11,626 nucleotides of DNA from positions 1 to 11,626 of the forward strand of contig DAHVFL010000107.1 in assembly GCA_027316975.1 (NCBI GenBank). The letters run 5' to 3'. Positions 1-7,900 of this stretch are shown piece by piece. This stretch comes from Chloroflexota bacterium. Lineage in GTDB: Bacteria; Chloroflexota; Ktedonobacteria; Ktedonobacterales; Ktedonobacteraceae. Position numbers and translations under genes: made by a program. The number at the start of each line of letters is the position of its first letter. The first letter of the stretch is position 1. Below the pieces are notes generated by a model. The model ran no database searches and had not been told where the DNA came from. It worked only from the letters and a program-made list of their open reading frames with translations.

Positions 1-372
1 CTGAGGAAGAGCATAAACCGGATCACTAACGTGGGCATAACCGCTATCCTTTCCGCTTAACGCTGCCCATCCAACTATACAGACGCACTATCCGTGTTTG
101 TATGAGATGTGGGGCAGTATTTCCATGCATGAGTATAGCAGAAGAGCGGTAATATAGGAAGACTATCAGGACGACCGCCCGGAGTCGTCCATCCCATCCG
201 CCTGTCACCCTGAGCGCAGCGAAGGTCTGCCTCGCCGGGCAACCGTGGCGTTGGAAGCTTAGACCCTTCGCTGCGCTCAGGGTGACAGGGCTACGAGGAT
301 CAAGGCAGCAGTTGGCGCGAGGGCCTACCAGACACTGATCGGGTTCCGAAGCACCCAGGAGTTGGCAGAACC
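1..372. other. Gene-poor stretch downstream of the sortase gene
   Basis: I see no convincing gene here. A long minus-strand frame covers 44-445, but it runs through an inverted repeat and into the 3' end of the sortase gene in another frame, and its translation has no recognisable domain, so I treat it as chance. Bases 1-60 are open in frame 1 on the plus strand (19 codons, then TAA) and could be the tail of a gene entering from the left, but nothing supports that. The only structure is the inverted repeat at 201-289. Confidence 0.5.
201..289. repeat. Long inverted repeat, CTGAGCGCAGCGAAG family, copy 1
   Basis: The left arm (201-228) and right arm (261-289) are complementary over 28/29 bases with one single-base bulge. 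The core is CTGAGCGCAGCGAAG, and the arms are separated by a 32-base loop. A second copy with the same core lies at 4543-4613. It could fold into a strong hairpin in RNA and is about 85 bases beyond the sortase stop codon, so it may help end that transcript, but it has no T-run. It looks like a REP/MITE-type dispersed palindrome. Confidence 0.85.
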
Positions 373-1011
373 TTAACCCAGAGAAGTATAGACAACCAAT
401 CGTAACGTTGTCTGGTGTTGGCTGGCAATCCAGTCTCCAGCGCAAGTAATCAAATTGAGGTAGCTGCCGTTGGAGTTTCCGAAAATCTGCTGAATTGGCG
501 CATTCTGCGGCGTATAGTACTCTATTTCTCTCACATGAAATACCAACGTTTTCCCGGCGACATCAATCACGGTCACTTCGTCTCCCACGCGCATATCCCG
601 CAGACGCCAGAAGACGGCGGGAGAGCCGCCCGTACGATCGAGGTGTCCGTCGATCACCGCGCTACCACGTTCGCCCGGACGCGGACCCGACGCATACCAT
701 CCTACGTCGTCCCACGGCCGGCGCTGTGGTACCGCCAGTTCGCCGCCAGGTGTGACTCCCACGCTCTCAATAAATGCATTGACACCTATGGCGGGGATGA
801 GCAAGCGCGCCGGATTCGCTCTCACAACTGCTCCCGCTATCATCACCGAATTTGTTGTGTGATGCGCGACTGGCGACGAGGCCGGTGCCGGACTCGCCTC
901 CAATTTTTGAGAAGGTTGAGCAGTAAGTCCTTGACCACAGCCTCCCAGGACAAGTGTTACAGTTAGCGCCAGTAAACCCATTACCAGCTTAACCGAACGC
1001 ATACCTTGCAC
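373..1011 (-). CDS. Class F sortase, predicted lipoprotein
   Basis: A cysteine transpeptidase that joins sorting-signal proteins to a surface acceptor on the outer face of the membrane. The 212-residue product starts with a hydrophobic segment (about 7-22) ending in a lipobox-like LGGC with Cys25, then a low-complexity Ser/Pro/Ala linker to about residue 60. The sortase beta-barrel covers about 66-212. The catalytic His123 lies in VIDGHLD, the nucleophile Cys190 in LITCAGDW, and the catalytic Arg204 in TTLRLVVYT. The order and sequence around these residues match the class F (actinobacterial/Chloroflexi-type) family. The GTG start at 1011 is chosen because GGAGG stands 7 bases upstream; an ATG three codons later is the alternative. 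It follows a DUF4397 protein with an LPXTG-like motif by 20 bases, so the two are probably co-transcribed and work as enzyme and substrate. A lipid anchor in place of a transmembrane helix is inferred from the lipobox. Confidence 0.9.
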   Translation of the reverse strand: MQGMRSVKLVMGLLALTVTLVLGGCGQGLTAQPSQKLEASPAPASSPVAHHTTNSVMIAGAVVRANPARLLIPAIGVNAFIESVGVTPGGELAVPQRRPWDDVGWYASGPRPGERGSAVIDGHLDRTGGSPAVFWRLRDMRVGDEVTVIDVAGKTLVFHVREIEYYTPQNAPIQQIFGNSNGSYLNLITCAGDWIASQHQTTLRLVVYTSLG

Positions 1012-1031
1012 TCTCTTTCCTCCAGGTATCT

Positions 1032-1889
1032 TTACGCACGCGTTTTCGCTTTTCGATGAGCTTTTGCCAGGCGGCGGCTGAGCGCGCCAGAGCCAAATGC
1101 CACCAGGGCGAAAGCTCCAAACAGCCAGAACATGGGCGATTGTGGGCCGCCCGGCGCAGCGGACGGGTTTGGATCGCTGCCGGTATTCGGTGATCCTGGC
1201 AGGCCAGTCGTCTGAGCAGTTACAATTTGCGCGGGCGGAGTTCCGTTCGCCATACCAACAGCAAACACACTGGTTATCATATTTGCTTGCAGCGTCGTCG
1301 AAACAGGCAAAGTAACGTTGGACTGGGTTGCGCTCACATTGAACGTATACGCGCCTGCCTGCATGGTGAGATAATTACTGGCCTGCGGGTAGGCCAATCC
1401 GCTCACGACAGTGCTCCCTCCATTTGAGATATTCACGGAGCCAATACCGGGCGAGAGATGATAGAAGCGTACCTTCGCCTGGCCAGTCGCAAGCTGATTG
1501 TTATCAGTGAAGACCTGTAGCGAAAAACCGGTTGCCTGCGTGCCCAACGCCGCAACCGTGAAAGCAGCGCCAGGGCTGACCGCCAAAGTCTGGGTAATCA
1601 CTGATGCGCCAGAACCCTTACCAACCAGGGCAATCTGAACCTTGTGAGGGCCAGGCGGTATGGTCGCATAACTCGTGACCGAGGCAAACTGGAAACTACT
1701 GAGCAACACGGTGCCATCCACAAAAACATCCGCTGTTCCGATACCTGGCGCGGCGTGGATGATACGCACAAACGACGGACTTTCAGCAGCGACGGGACTC
1801 GCCTGCAGGAAAAAAACGGCGAGAAGAGCAAATATGCCAGAGATAAGTGAGATACCGCGCGCTAAACGCAAGAAAGATTGTTTCACCAT
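1032..1889 (-). CDS. DUF4397 surface protein with sortase-signal-like C-terminus
   Basis: The 285-residue secreted protein has a signal peptide (basic start, hydrophobic core about 12-28, probable cleavage after PVAA). Two DUF4397 beta-sandwich repeats follow. The first begins FVRIIHAAPGIGTADVFVDG and the second VRFYHLSPGIGSVNI. The C-terminus has SPNTG at about 233-237 (within LPGSPNTG), a Pro/Gly spacer, a hydrophobic helix at about 253-270 and a basic tail SRRLAKAHRK. This is the layout of a sortase sorting signal, but Ser stands where LPXTG has Leu. The adjacent downstream sortase is the likely partner. DUF4397 proteins have no settled biochemical role; a surface adhesive or structural role is inferred. 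The reading frame could open at GTG 1913, but AAGGAGG lies 8 bases before the ATG at 1889, so I use that start. No catalytic residues are evident. Confidence 0.88.
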   Translation of the reverse strand: MVKQSFLRLARGISLISGIFALLAVFFLQASPVAAESPSFVRIIHAAPGIGTADVFVDGTVLLSSFQFASVTSYATIPPGPHKVQIALVGKGSGASVITQTLAVSPGAAFTVAALGTQATGFSLQVFTDNNQLATGQAKVRFYHLSPGIGSVNISNGGSTVVSGLAYPQASNYLTMQAGAYTFNVSATQSNVTLPVSTTLQANMITSVFAVGMANGTPPAQIVTAQTTGLPGSPNTGSDPNPSAAPGGPQSPMFWLFGAFALVAFGSGALSRRLAKAHRKAKTRA

Positions 1890-1941
1890 TGACATAACCT
1901 CCTTCTGCTGCACTAAAGTAATCTTCCATCTATCTATCTAT

Positions 1942-1970
1942 AAAATACAATGAATTGAGACAAATGTAAA
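1942..1970 (-). promoter_or_regulatory. Candidate promoter for the DUF4397-sortase operon
   Basis: On the minus strand, TTTACA (1965-1970) and TATTTT (1942-1947) stand 17 bases apart, about 50 bases before the DUF4397 start codon. The match to sigma-70 consensus is good at -35 and fair at -10. The region is very AT-rich, so other pairs could be drawn. A short CTAT tetranucleotide run (about 1927-1941) lies in the predicted untranslated leader. Confidence 0.4.
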
Positions 1971-2326
1971 TGAATATAGCATAAAATTATGATATACTTG
2001 AGCTTATATAAACAATAATACACTATTAAAGCGCCAATCATTCGTAATTAGATACATAGATGTAAAAAAGGCATTATGCGCATCATCGGAGTCGACATAC
2101 CTGTTAAAATTACCTCTGGCTTCTTGTTTTTATCATGATACATATTCAGTCATGCCAACATCGTTATACACGAGGAATCGCCAGTGGCCCTGCTTGATCG
2201 CTTCGGGGCATATCACCCGACCATCGATACAAATAAATGGTCAGAGTTGCCACCCGAACGTTAGGAGAGGAAGCATCGCGGGCACAGATGGGGGTTATCT
2301 ATACCCGAGAAGAGAACTACTCACAC
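1971..2326. other. AT-rich intergenic stretch, no gene called
   Basis: This stretch lies between two minus-strand genes. The left half (to about 2150) is strongly AT-rich and looks like a promoter region. From about 2150 to 2326 the composition becomes GC-richer. The minus strand has a 33-codon open stretch ending at TGA 2133-2135 (RVICPEAIKQGHWRFLVYND), with a stop just upstream and no start or ribosome-binding site. It could be the tail of a decayed gene. A plus-strand frame at 2152-2349 has no recognisable domain. Confidence 0.3.
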
Positions 2327-2524
2327 TTAAGACGCATCAAAGTCTTTGAGTACCGAACTGAGGGTTGAGCGCCGAACGCGGTAGATCTCACGTTTGCCGC
2401 GATGCGGAAGCTTGATGGCTTCCAACGCGCCGTTCTTAATCCAGCGTCGCACCGTAGCCTCGTTGACGCGCAAACGGGCCGCGACCTCCTGGACAGTCAA
2501 TAATTCTTCCATTGTTTCAACCAT
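2327..2524 (-). CDS. Small excisionase/MerR-type helix-turn-helix protein
   Basis: The 65-residue protein is almost entirely one winged-helix DNA-binding domain of the HTH_17/excisionase class. It begins LLTVQEVAARLRVNEATVRR, continues through WIKNGALEAIKL, and has a basic wing (PHRGKREIYRV) and a short C-terminal helix. The usual family length is 55-75 residues, so it is complete. The ATG at 2524 is preceded by AGGAGGT with a 7-base gap, a strong ribosome-binding site. Such proteins act as recombination directionality factors or small regulators. No integrase, phage gene or attachment site is visible within the window, so a stand-alone regulatory role is just as possible. Its target cannot be told from the sequence. 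Confidence 0.85.
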   Translation of the reverse strand: MVETMEELLTVQEVAARLRVNEATVRRWIKNGALEAIKLPHRGKREIYRVRRSTLSSVLKDFDAS

Positions 2525-2758
2525 AGGGGATACCTCCTAAACTCTTGTGCAGGCTGGCGTGCTAACTGAATAATACGTGACTTGAGACGATACTCAGTAA
2601 AAAATGCCACAACCAACAATTGCCGCTTTAAAGACATCGACGCTGCAAGTTGACAATTCGTGTAACTTGCAAACAACTCATTTCAGGAGTAGTACTCATG
2701 AAACGCAGTACTTCTAAAAGAAGTAACGAACAAAATAGCGAAAGCAAGAAAGCGCCAC

Positions 2759-3253
2759 TCACGCTCTGCGTCTCATCTCCACAAAATCACGATTCCCGTA
2801 CTCGGCGCTGAGCCGCGTAAATATGCCAGCGCGCTCGAAACCTGCGCGTTCATACACACGTATAGCACGTTCATTGAACGTCAGGACATACAGGCGGAAA
2901 TAATCAGGCGCAAAGTGTTCTCTGGCAAAGTCCAGCCCCGCCTGTGTGAAGGCCAGGCCCAGCCCTTTGCCCGTCAAATCTGGCCGCATACCGAGACCAA
3001 CCGTAATCGTATTATGCTCGCTATACAGGTGAGGCTCGCCGCTATCCCATACCTGCGCCGACGAGCCGTAGGCGAAGAAACCAACCAGCTCCCCGCGTTC
3101 ATCTTTGACAGCGTAGTGCGGGCTGCGCCGGTCAAGCATTTCCGCCGGGTCATCCTCCTCTGCCCAGTTATAAATAGTACACTGGCCCTCATACCGCCAC
3201 GCCAGAATCGCGCGCGCATCTGCCTCTTCCAGCGCCACAAAGTGAAATTCCAC
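2759..3253 (-). CDS. GNAT-family N-acetyltransferase
   Basis: A 164-residue acetyl-CoA-dependent acetyltransferase of the RimJ/RimL-like GNAT group. Motif A includes GLGMRPDLTGKGLGLAFTQ, with TGKGLG as the pyrophosphate-binding loop (the family's Q/R-x-x-G-x-G/A). Motif B includes NERAIRVYERAGFE, with the conserved Asn and the AGF turn. The substrate cannot be inferred. The reading frame opens at ATG 3280, but AAGGAGGTG lies 6 bases before a GTG at 3253, and the resulting protein begins directly with the first beta strand (EFHFVALEEADARAIL). I therefore choose GTG 3253; the upstream ATG would have to translate through its own ribosome-binding site. It is divergent from a WYL-type regulator, which may control it. 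Confidence 0.88.
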   Translation of the reverse strand: MEFHFVALEEADARAILAWRYEGQCTIYNWAEEDDPAEMLDRRSPHYAVKDERGELVGFFAYGSSAQVWDSGEPHLYSEHNTITVGLGMRPDLTGKGLGLAFTQAGLDFAREHFAPDYFRLYVLTFNERAIRVYERAGFERAGIFTRLSAEYGNRDFVEMRRRA

Positions 3254-3287
3254 GATACACCTCCTTCCTTTTAGACTCATTTAGTAT

Positions 3288-3351
3288 CATTACGTTAAAG
3301 AACGTAAAAAATGACGTTTTAACCAACCATAGTAAAGTGAAAAACGTAATG
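3288..3351. promoter_or_regulatory. Nested AACGT inverted repeats between GNAT and WYL genes
   Basis: CATTACGTT (3288-3296) and AACGTAATG (3343-3351) are perfect 9-base inverted repeats. Inside them AACGT (3301-3305) and ACGTT (3314-3318) form a second inverted pair. Four half-sites of the same core in 64 bases, within the only control region shared by a divergent regulator and enzyme gene, look like an operator array. A weak minus-strand promoter for the GNAT gene overlaps the left sites. The link to the neighbouring WYL regulator is an inference from position. Confidence 0.45.
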
Positions 3352-3360
3352 TCCTATTCC

Positions 3361-3375
3361 TGACATCTTCTGTCA
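3361..3375. promoter_or_regulatory. TGACA-N5-TGTCA palindrome before the WYL gene
   Basis: TGACA (3361-3365) and TGTCA (3371-3375) are separated by 5 bases, 63 bases before the chosen start of the WYL regulator. Two TATGCT boxes follow at 3382-3387 and 3387-3392, so the palindrome may sit near a -35 region. It may be an autoregulatory site. Confidence 0.35.
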
Positions 3376-3437
3376 ACATTTTATGCTATGCTTTTAGCAG
3401 CGTCATAGTGATAGACAGAGCATGAAGGAATGTGCGT

Positions 3438-4418
3438 ATGCGAGCCGATCGATTACTGGTACTACTCTTGTTGCTACAAACACGGGGGCGCGTCACGGCG
3501 CAATCGCTCTCGAAACGGCTGGAAGTTTCGGAACGCACCATCTATCGCGACCTGGTATCGTTGAGCATGGCAGGCGTCCCCGTGTACGCGGAACGCGGCC
3601 CCGGCGGCGGCTGGTCGCTCCTGGAAGATTATCGCACCAATCTGACCCGCCTGACAGAAGCCGAGGTCAATACGCTCTTCGTATCTGGAACGACAGGCCC
3701 GCTCAAAGACCTCTGGCCTGGCAAAGCAAGCGAAGATGCCATGCTCAAGTTGCTGGTCGCGCTTCCATCGGTCTACCGCAACAATGCCGAACTGGCGCGC
3801 CAGCGTATTCACCTCGACGCAACCGGCTGGTTCCGGCACGACGAACCCGTGCCGCACCTGCCACTGCTACAAGAAGCCATCTGGAACAATCACAGTCTTC
3901 GTCTGACCTACCGGCGCGGCAACGACAACTCCGTCAACCGGCGCACGGTCAATCCCTACGGCCTGGTGGCAAAGGCCAGCATCTGGTACCTGGTGTGTAC
4001 CACAGTGGAGTCCGGCGGTGAGATGCGCGTCTACCGTGTTGCGCGTATTCAAGACGCTGAACTCAGCGGCGAACACTTCGAGCGACCGGCCGATTTCGAC
4101 CTCATCGCCTTCTGGACAGGCTGGATGGCGTCTTTTGAGAAGAGTCGTTATGGATACGCGGTCAAAATGCGACTCGCGCCCGAATACATAGCAGAGGTCT
4201 CATCGCTCATTGGCGACCGGGTGCGATTACTGGAGCAAGAGGCTGGCCCACCCGATGAACAGGGGCGTATCACCTTGCAGCTTTATTTCGAGTCGCCATT
4301 ACAGGCGCGCTCGCACCTGCTCAACCTCGGTCCAATCGCAGAGGTGATCGAACCACAGGAACTGCGCGACAGCATCGCGGACTATGCCACGAGGACCGCA
4401 GCTTTGTATAATAAATGA
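3438..4418 (+). CDS. YafY-type HTH/WYL-domain transcriptional regulator
   Basis: A 326-residue DNA-binding regulator. The N-terminal winged HTH (about 3-58) reads ADRLLVLLLLLQTRGRVTAQ, then LSKRLEVSERTIYRDLVSL with the recognition helix. A glycine-rich wing (ERGPGGGWSL) follows. The WYL domain spans about 138-215 and carries the signature as SIWYLVC, followed by the RVYRVARI strand. A WCX-type C-terminal extension covers about 235-325. Length and order are those of the YafY/DeoR-like WYL family. WYL domains sense ligands or nucleic acid and often control DNA-damage or defence genes; the ligand here is unknown. The reading frame opens at GTG 3432, but GAAGGAA sits 7 bases before ATG 3438, which I prefer. 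It is divergent from the GNAT gene. Confidence 0.92.
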   Translation: MRADRLLVLLLLLQTRGRVTAQSLSKRLEVSERTIYRDLVSLSMAGVPVYAERGPGGGWSLLEDYRTNLTRLTEAEVNTLFVSGTTGPLKDLWPGKASEDAMLKLLVALPSVYRNNAELARQRIHLDATGWFRHDEPVPHLPLLQEAIWNNHSLRLTYRRGNDNSVNRRTVNPYGLVAKASIWYLVCTTVESGGEMRVYRVARIQDAELSGEHFERPADFDLIAFWTGWMASFEKSRYGYAVKMRLAPEYIAEVSSLIGDRVRLLEQEAGPPDEQGRITLQLYFESPLQARSHLLNLGPIAEVIEPQELRDSIADYATRTAALYNK

Positions 4419-4431
4419 TTGCAACTTCCAG

Positions 4432-4473
4432 GGCGGGAGCAAGCCTCAGAAGCGTTCTCTCCCGCCAGCTTTT
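4432..4473 (+). terminator. Possible terminator hairpin after the WYL gene
   Basis: GGCGGGAG (4432-4439) pairs perfectly with CTCCCGCC (4459-4466), 13 bases after the WYL stop codon, and TTTT follows at 4470-4473. The loop is long (19 bases) and the T-run short, so termination may be weak. A near-copy of the left arm recurs at about 4475-4492, which makes this also the edge of the repeat block to the right. Confidence 0.45.
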
Positions 4474-4477
4474 CCAG

Positions 4478-4669
4478 GGCGGGGGCAGAGCCGCCGCCTT
4501 CCACTAGTAGGTTTTTAAGAAAGGCATCAGCGAGGTGAAAGATGTCATGCTGAGCGCAGCGAAGAATCTGCGTGCTACCCGGCGGGAGATTCTTCGCTGC
4601 GCTCAGCATGACAGGCGAGATCGGCACGTTTCAAAAAAACCTACCAGTGAAAGGCAAGCCCCGCCCCTA
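4478..4669. repeat. MITE-like element with nested inverted repeats
   Basis: Outer arms at about 4478-4522 and 4628-4669 are imperfect inverted copies. The best part is CACTAGTAGGTTTTT against AAAAACCTACCAGTG (one mismatch), flanked by further GGCGGGG/CCCCGCC matches. Nested inside is a perfect 27-base inverted repeat, 4543-4569 against 4587-4613, with a 17-base loop and the core CTGAGCGCAGCGAAG. That core is shared with the repeat at 201-289. The total of about 190 bases with no coding capacity fits a miniature inverted-repeat element or a REP cluster. I see no clear target-site duplication. Confidence 0.7.
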
Positions 4670-4720
4670 CCCTGCTACGAGATACTTGCTGCGCAAGTAT
4701 CTCGTAGCAGGGTAGGGGCG
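4662..4720. repeat. Perfect 28-base-arm hairpin with 3-base loop
   Basis: Bases 4662-4689 are the exact reverse complement of 4693-4720, leaving the loop TGC (4690-4692). The stem includes CTGCTACGAGATACTTGC. The right arm overlaps a second hairpin, GGGCGACC (4716-4723) with GGTCGCCC (4729-4736), so two alternative folds compete. It lies about 50 bases upstream of the promoter for the CHAT-Clp gene. It could be a dispersed palindromic repeat, a cruciform or a barrier to read-through from the left. Confidence 0.85.
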
Positions 4721-4769
4721 ACCCTTGTGGTCGCCCTGGTAATTGCCCGGCTTTTATGTACTAAAACTA

Positions 4770-4799
4770 TTGACACCCATATAGCTTGAAACGTATACT
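4770..4799 (+). promoter_or_regulatory. Sigma-70-type promoter of the CHAT-Clp gene
   Basis: TTGACA (4770-4775, perfect -35) and TATACT (4794-4799, one change from TATAAT) are 18 bases apart. Transcription would start near 4806, giving a leader of about 98 bases before ATG 4904. I see no operator palindrome over it. The ribosome-binding site is poor: TAAGG ends 2 bases before ATG and TAAGGA lies 12 bases away, so translation may be modest. Confidence 0.65.
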
Positions 4800-4903
4800 G
4801 CTTGTGCCGTACCCTCTTTTTAGTCAAATGAAGTGTAATAGAGTGTCTGTCAGTGTGATGATTGAAGATCGTGGTTGAGTAGAACTAAGGAAACAGTAAG
4901 GCT

Positions 4904-7900
4904 ATGGAACAACTTTCCACTTTGCATATTCTTCGCAGCGACGCCGATTACCGGTTTCGTCTCGAATCTCCCAACGGCCCATCGTCCGGCCCTCTGGAGA
5001 CTACAACCGAACTGAGCGCCGAACAACAAGAACGCTTGCGTCGCTTATTGCTGACGGCCTCTCAATATATCCAATCGGGCGACATGAAGGGCCAGGCGCG
5101 ACGCAGTGGCAGTCTTGACACGTTCATCAGCCTGGGGCGTTTCCTCTTTGATACGCTGCTACCATCTACTCTACAAGAGGGTTTGCGCCATCTCGATGCC
5201 CCGCTCCTCCTGAACACCAATACGCCAGATATTCCCTGGGAGCTGCTCTACGATAGCAAGCCTGCCCCAGGTCATTTCATGTGCCAGCATATGAGCATTG
5301 GGCGGCAATCCAGCAGCCAGCGTACTTCATCACTGCGTCCTTTCGCGAACGAGCGATTAAGCGTAGATACCGCCCTGCACAAAAGCCGCAAACCGGGCCG
5401 GCGTGAAACGCAGGGATTAACTACACTCTTTCTTGTCAATCCCACCGGAGAATGCGCGGGTGCGGAAGAAGAGGTCGCCACGCTCTGTACCACCTTACCG
5501 GAATCGGTTGCGCGCATCATCCTGTATCGCCAGCAGGCGAACCAGTTAGAGATGCGTATGCATTGCACTACCGATATGCCGCAAGTTCTTCACTACGCCG
5601 GGCCAGTACCTGTCGCCACACCAAACAGCGAAGCCCACCTCGCCCTGGCCGGTAACTCGCGCCTCGACAACACCACCGCCGCGCAACTATTTCAATCGCT
5701 GCCCAGGCGCCCCCTTATCATCTTGAGCTACTATAACGGCTCGCGCACCGGCAGCTTACCGCCCTATGACATGGAAGCGCTCGCCGCCTCAAATCTCATG
5801 GCGTCGGGTGCCAGCGCGGTTCTCACTATGCGCTGGGCGACCAATGCGCAAAGGGCGCGCGAGTTTATCGTCCTTTTTTACCAGGAAGTGGCAGAGGGGG
5901 TATCACTTGGCGAGGCCATGCGACGCGCCCGCGCCACCGTCGCGCAGCGACACCCGGACGACCTCTCCTGGCTCAGCTATGTCCTGTACGGCGACCCCAC
6001 TACAATACTTGTTGTCAATCCTCCTGGCGGACGCGACCGCAACCTTGAATTGCCGCTCGACGCGCTGGAAGAGAATATGATGCAGCCGATGTTCTCATCG
6101 TCCAACGCGCTCGACCGTCGTTTCTTACAAGAAGTATTGAGCCTGGGCTTGATGGAAGCGCGGCGTATGCATAAAGACTACCTCGGCACGCCCCATCTTT
6201 TTATCGCTCTGACCAAGCTTGATGGCGGCTGTACCCAGGACGCCTTGCGCACGCTCAATTTCTCTCCCAAACAAGTGCGCGATGTCGTCCGGCTGGCGCT
6301 GGGTCCGGGCAAAGCCACCAGCGAGACGCCCATCCTTCCAACGCGCCGGTGCAAAGAGATTCTACAAACGGCGGAACGCAACGCGCTCAGCGCGGGTTCC
6401 ACCTCTATCGATGAACGCGCCATCGCCCAGGCAGTGCTGGGCGAAAAAGACGGCGTCACCCACGAACTACTCACCAAGATGGGCATCAATCCATCGCAAT
6501 TAGTCGAATTGATCCTGTCGAGCAACGCGCGCGCGCTGCTCGAACTTGTGCCTTCAGTGAGCGCGAACCCCGCGATAGCCCCCATCGAACTGCCCGTTGG
6601 CATCAGCCCGGAAGGCGGCATCAAGGGCAACAGTTCGACGCTGGAACGCCTGGGGCGCGACCTGACGAAGCAGGCCACCATGAAGGAGTTGCAGCCACTC
6701 ATCGGACGAGAAAAAGAGATGCGCCTGCTCATCCAGACGCTGATGCTTAAAGACCGCAACAACCCTATCCTGATCGGCGATTCGGGCGTGGGAAAAACTA
6801 CTATCGTCATGGGACTGGCTCAGCGCATCGTTGACGGCAAAGTGCCGCCAGAGTTGCGCGGCAAACGCCTGATCGAACTCTCAGCCAGCTCGCTCGTAGC
6901 CGGCACCAAGTACCGGGGCGAATTTGAAGAGCGATTGTTGAAGGTGCTCGAAGAGGCGGAAGGCAGCGGCGACATCATCCTCTTCATCGACGAAATGCAC
7001 CTCTTGATCGGGACTGGCCGCGCCACCGATGGCAGCATCGACGCCGCGGGCATTCTCAAGCCCGCGCTGGCAGGCGGGCGACTGCGCTGCATAGGCGCAA
7101 CAACCCCACAGGAATACCGCGCCATCGAAAAAGACGCCGCCATGGAACGCCGCCTGCGCCCCATCATGATCGAAGAACCTTCAATCGATGAGGCGCTTGC
7201 CATCTTAACCGGAATGCGCGACCTCTACGAACAGCACCACCATGTCGTCATTTCAAAAGAGACGCTGTACGCAGCGGTACATCTTTCCGAGCAGTACCTG
7301 CCCAACCTGCGCCTGCCGGACAAAGCGTGCAGCGTGCTCGACGAAGCCTGCTCGCAGGCGCGCGTTCACATGGCCGAGGATGAAAACGAGTCCGAGCAGG
7401 ATGATATGGACGATAGTGATGATGGCTTCGGAGAGCAAACGGTGATCATCCCGTCCATGATCGCCGAAGTCATCTCGCACCGCACCGGCATACCTGTGCG
7501 CGCGCCAGGACGCGAGGAGCGCGACCGCCTGCTTAACCTGGAGGCCCTGCTCAAACGGCGCGTCATCGGCCAGAACGAGGCCATCGCGCGTGTCACACAG
7601 GCAATCCAGGTCGCGCGCGCCGGCCTCAAACCGCGCCACCGGCCGGCGGGCGTCTTCATCTTCTTAGGCCCCACCGGGGTTGGCAAAACCGAGCTGGCAC
7701 GCGCCCTGGCGGCTGAGGTCTTTGGCTCCGACGAACACCTGATCCGCGTTGACATGTCGGAATACATGGAGAAGCACGCCGTTTCGCGTATGATTGGCGC
7801 TCCTCCCGGCTACATCGGACATGACCAGGAAGGCCAGTTGACGGGCAAATTGCGCCGTCGCCCCCACTGCGTCGTCTTGCTCGACGAAGTGGAAAAAGCC

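Noticed and set aside
44..445. 133-codon minus-strand frame
   Set aside because: It runs through an inverted repeat and the sortase 3' end in another frame; the translation has no domain and no good ribosome-binding site.
2327..2524. Excisionase as a sign of an integrated phage or element
   Set aside because: No integrase, attachment-site repeat, tRNA or phage gene is visible in the window; HTH_17 proteins are often stand-alone regulators.
2698..2811. 37-codon plus-strand frame (MKRSTSKRSNEQNSESKK) with AGGAG 8 bases upstream
   Set aside because: It overlaps the GNAT 3' end in antisense and has no recognisable domain. The ribosome-binding site is tempting, but evidence is too thin for a gene call.
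4478..4736. Insertion sequence
   Set aside because: No transposase coding capacity; only inverted repeats are present.
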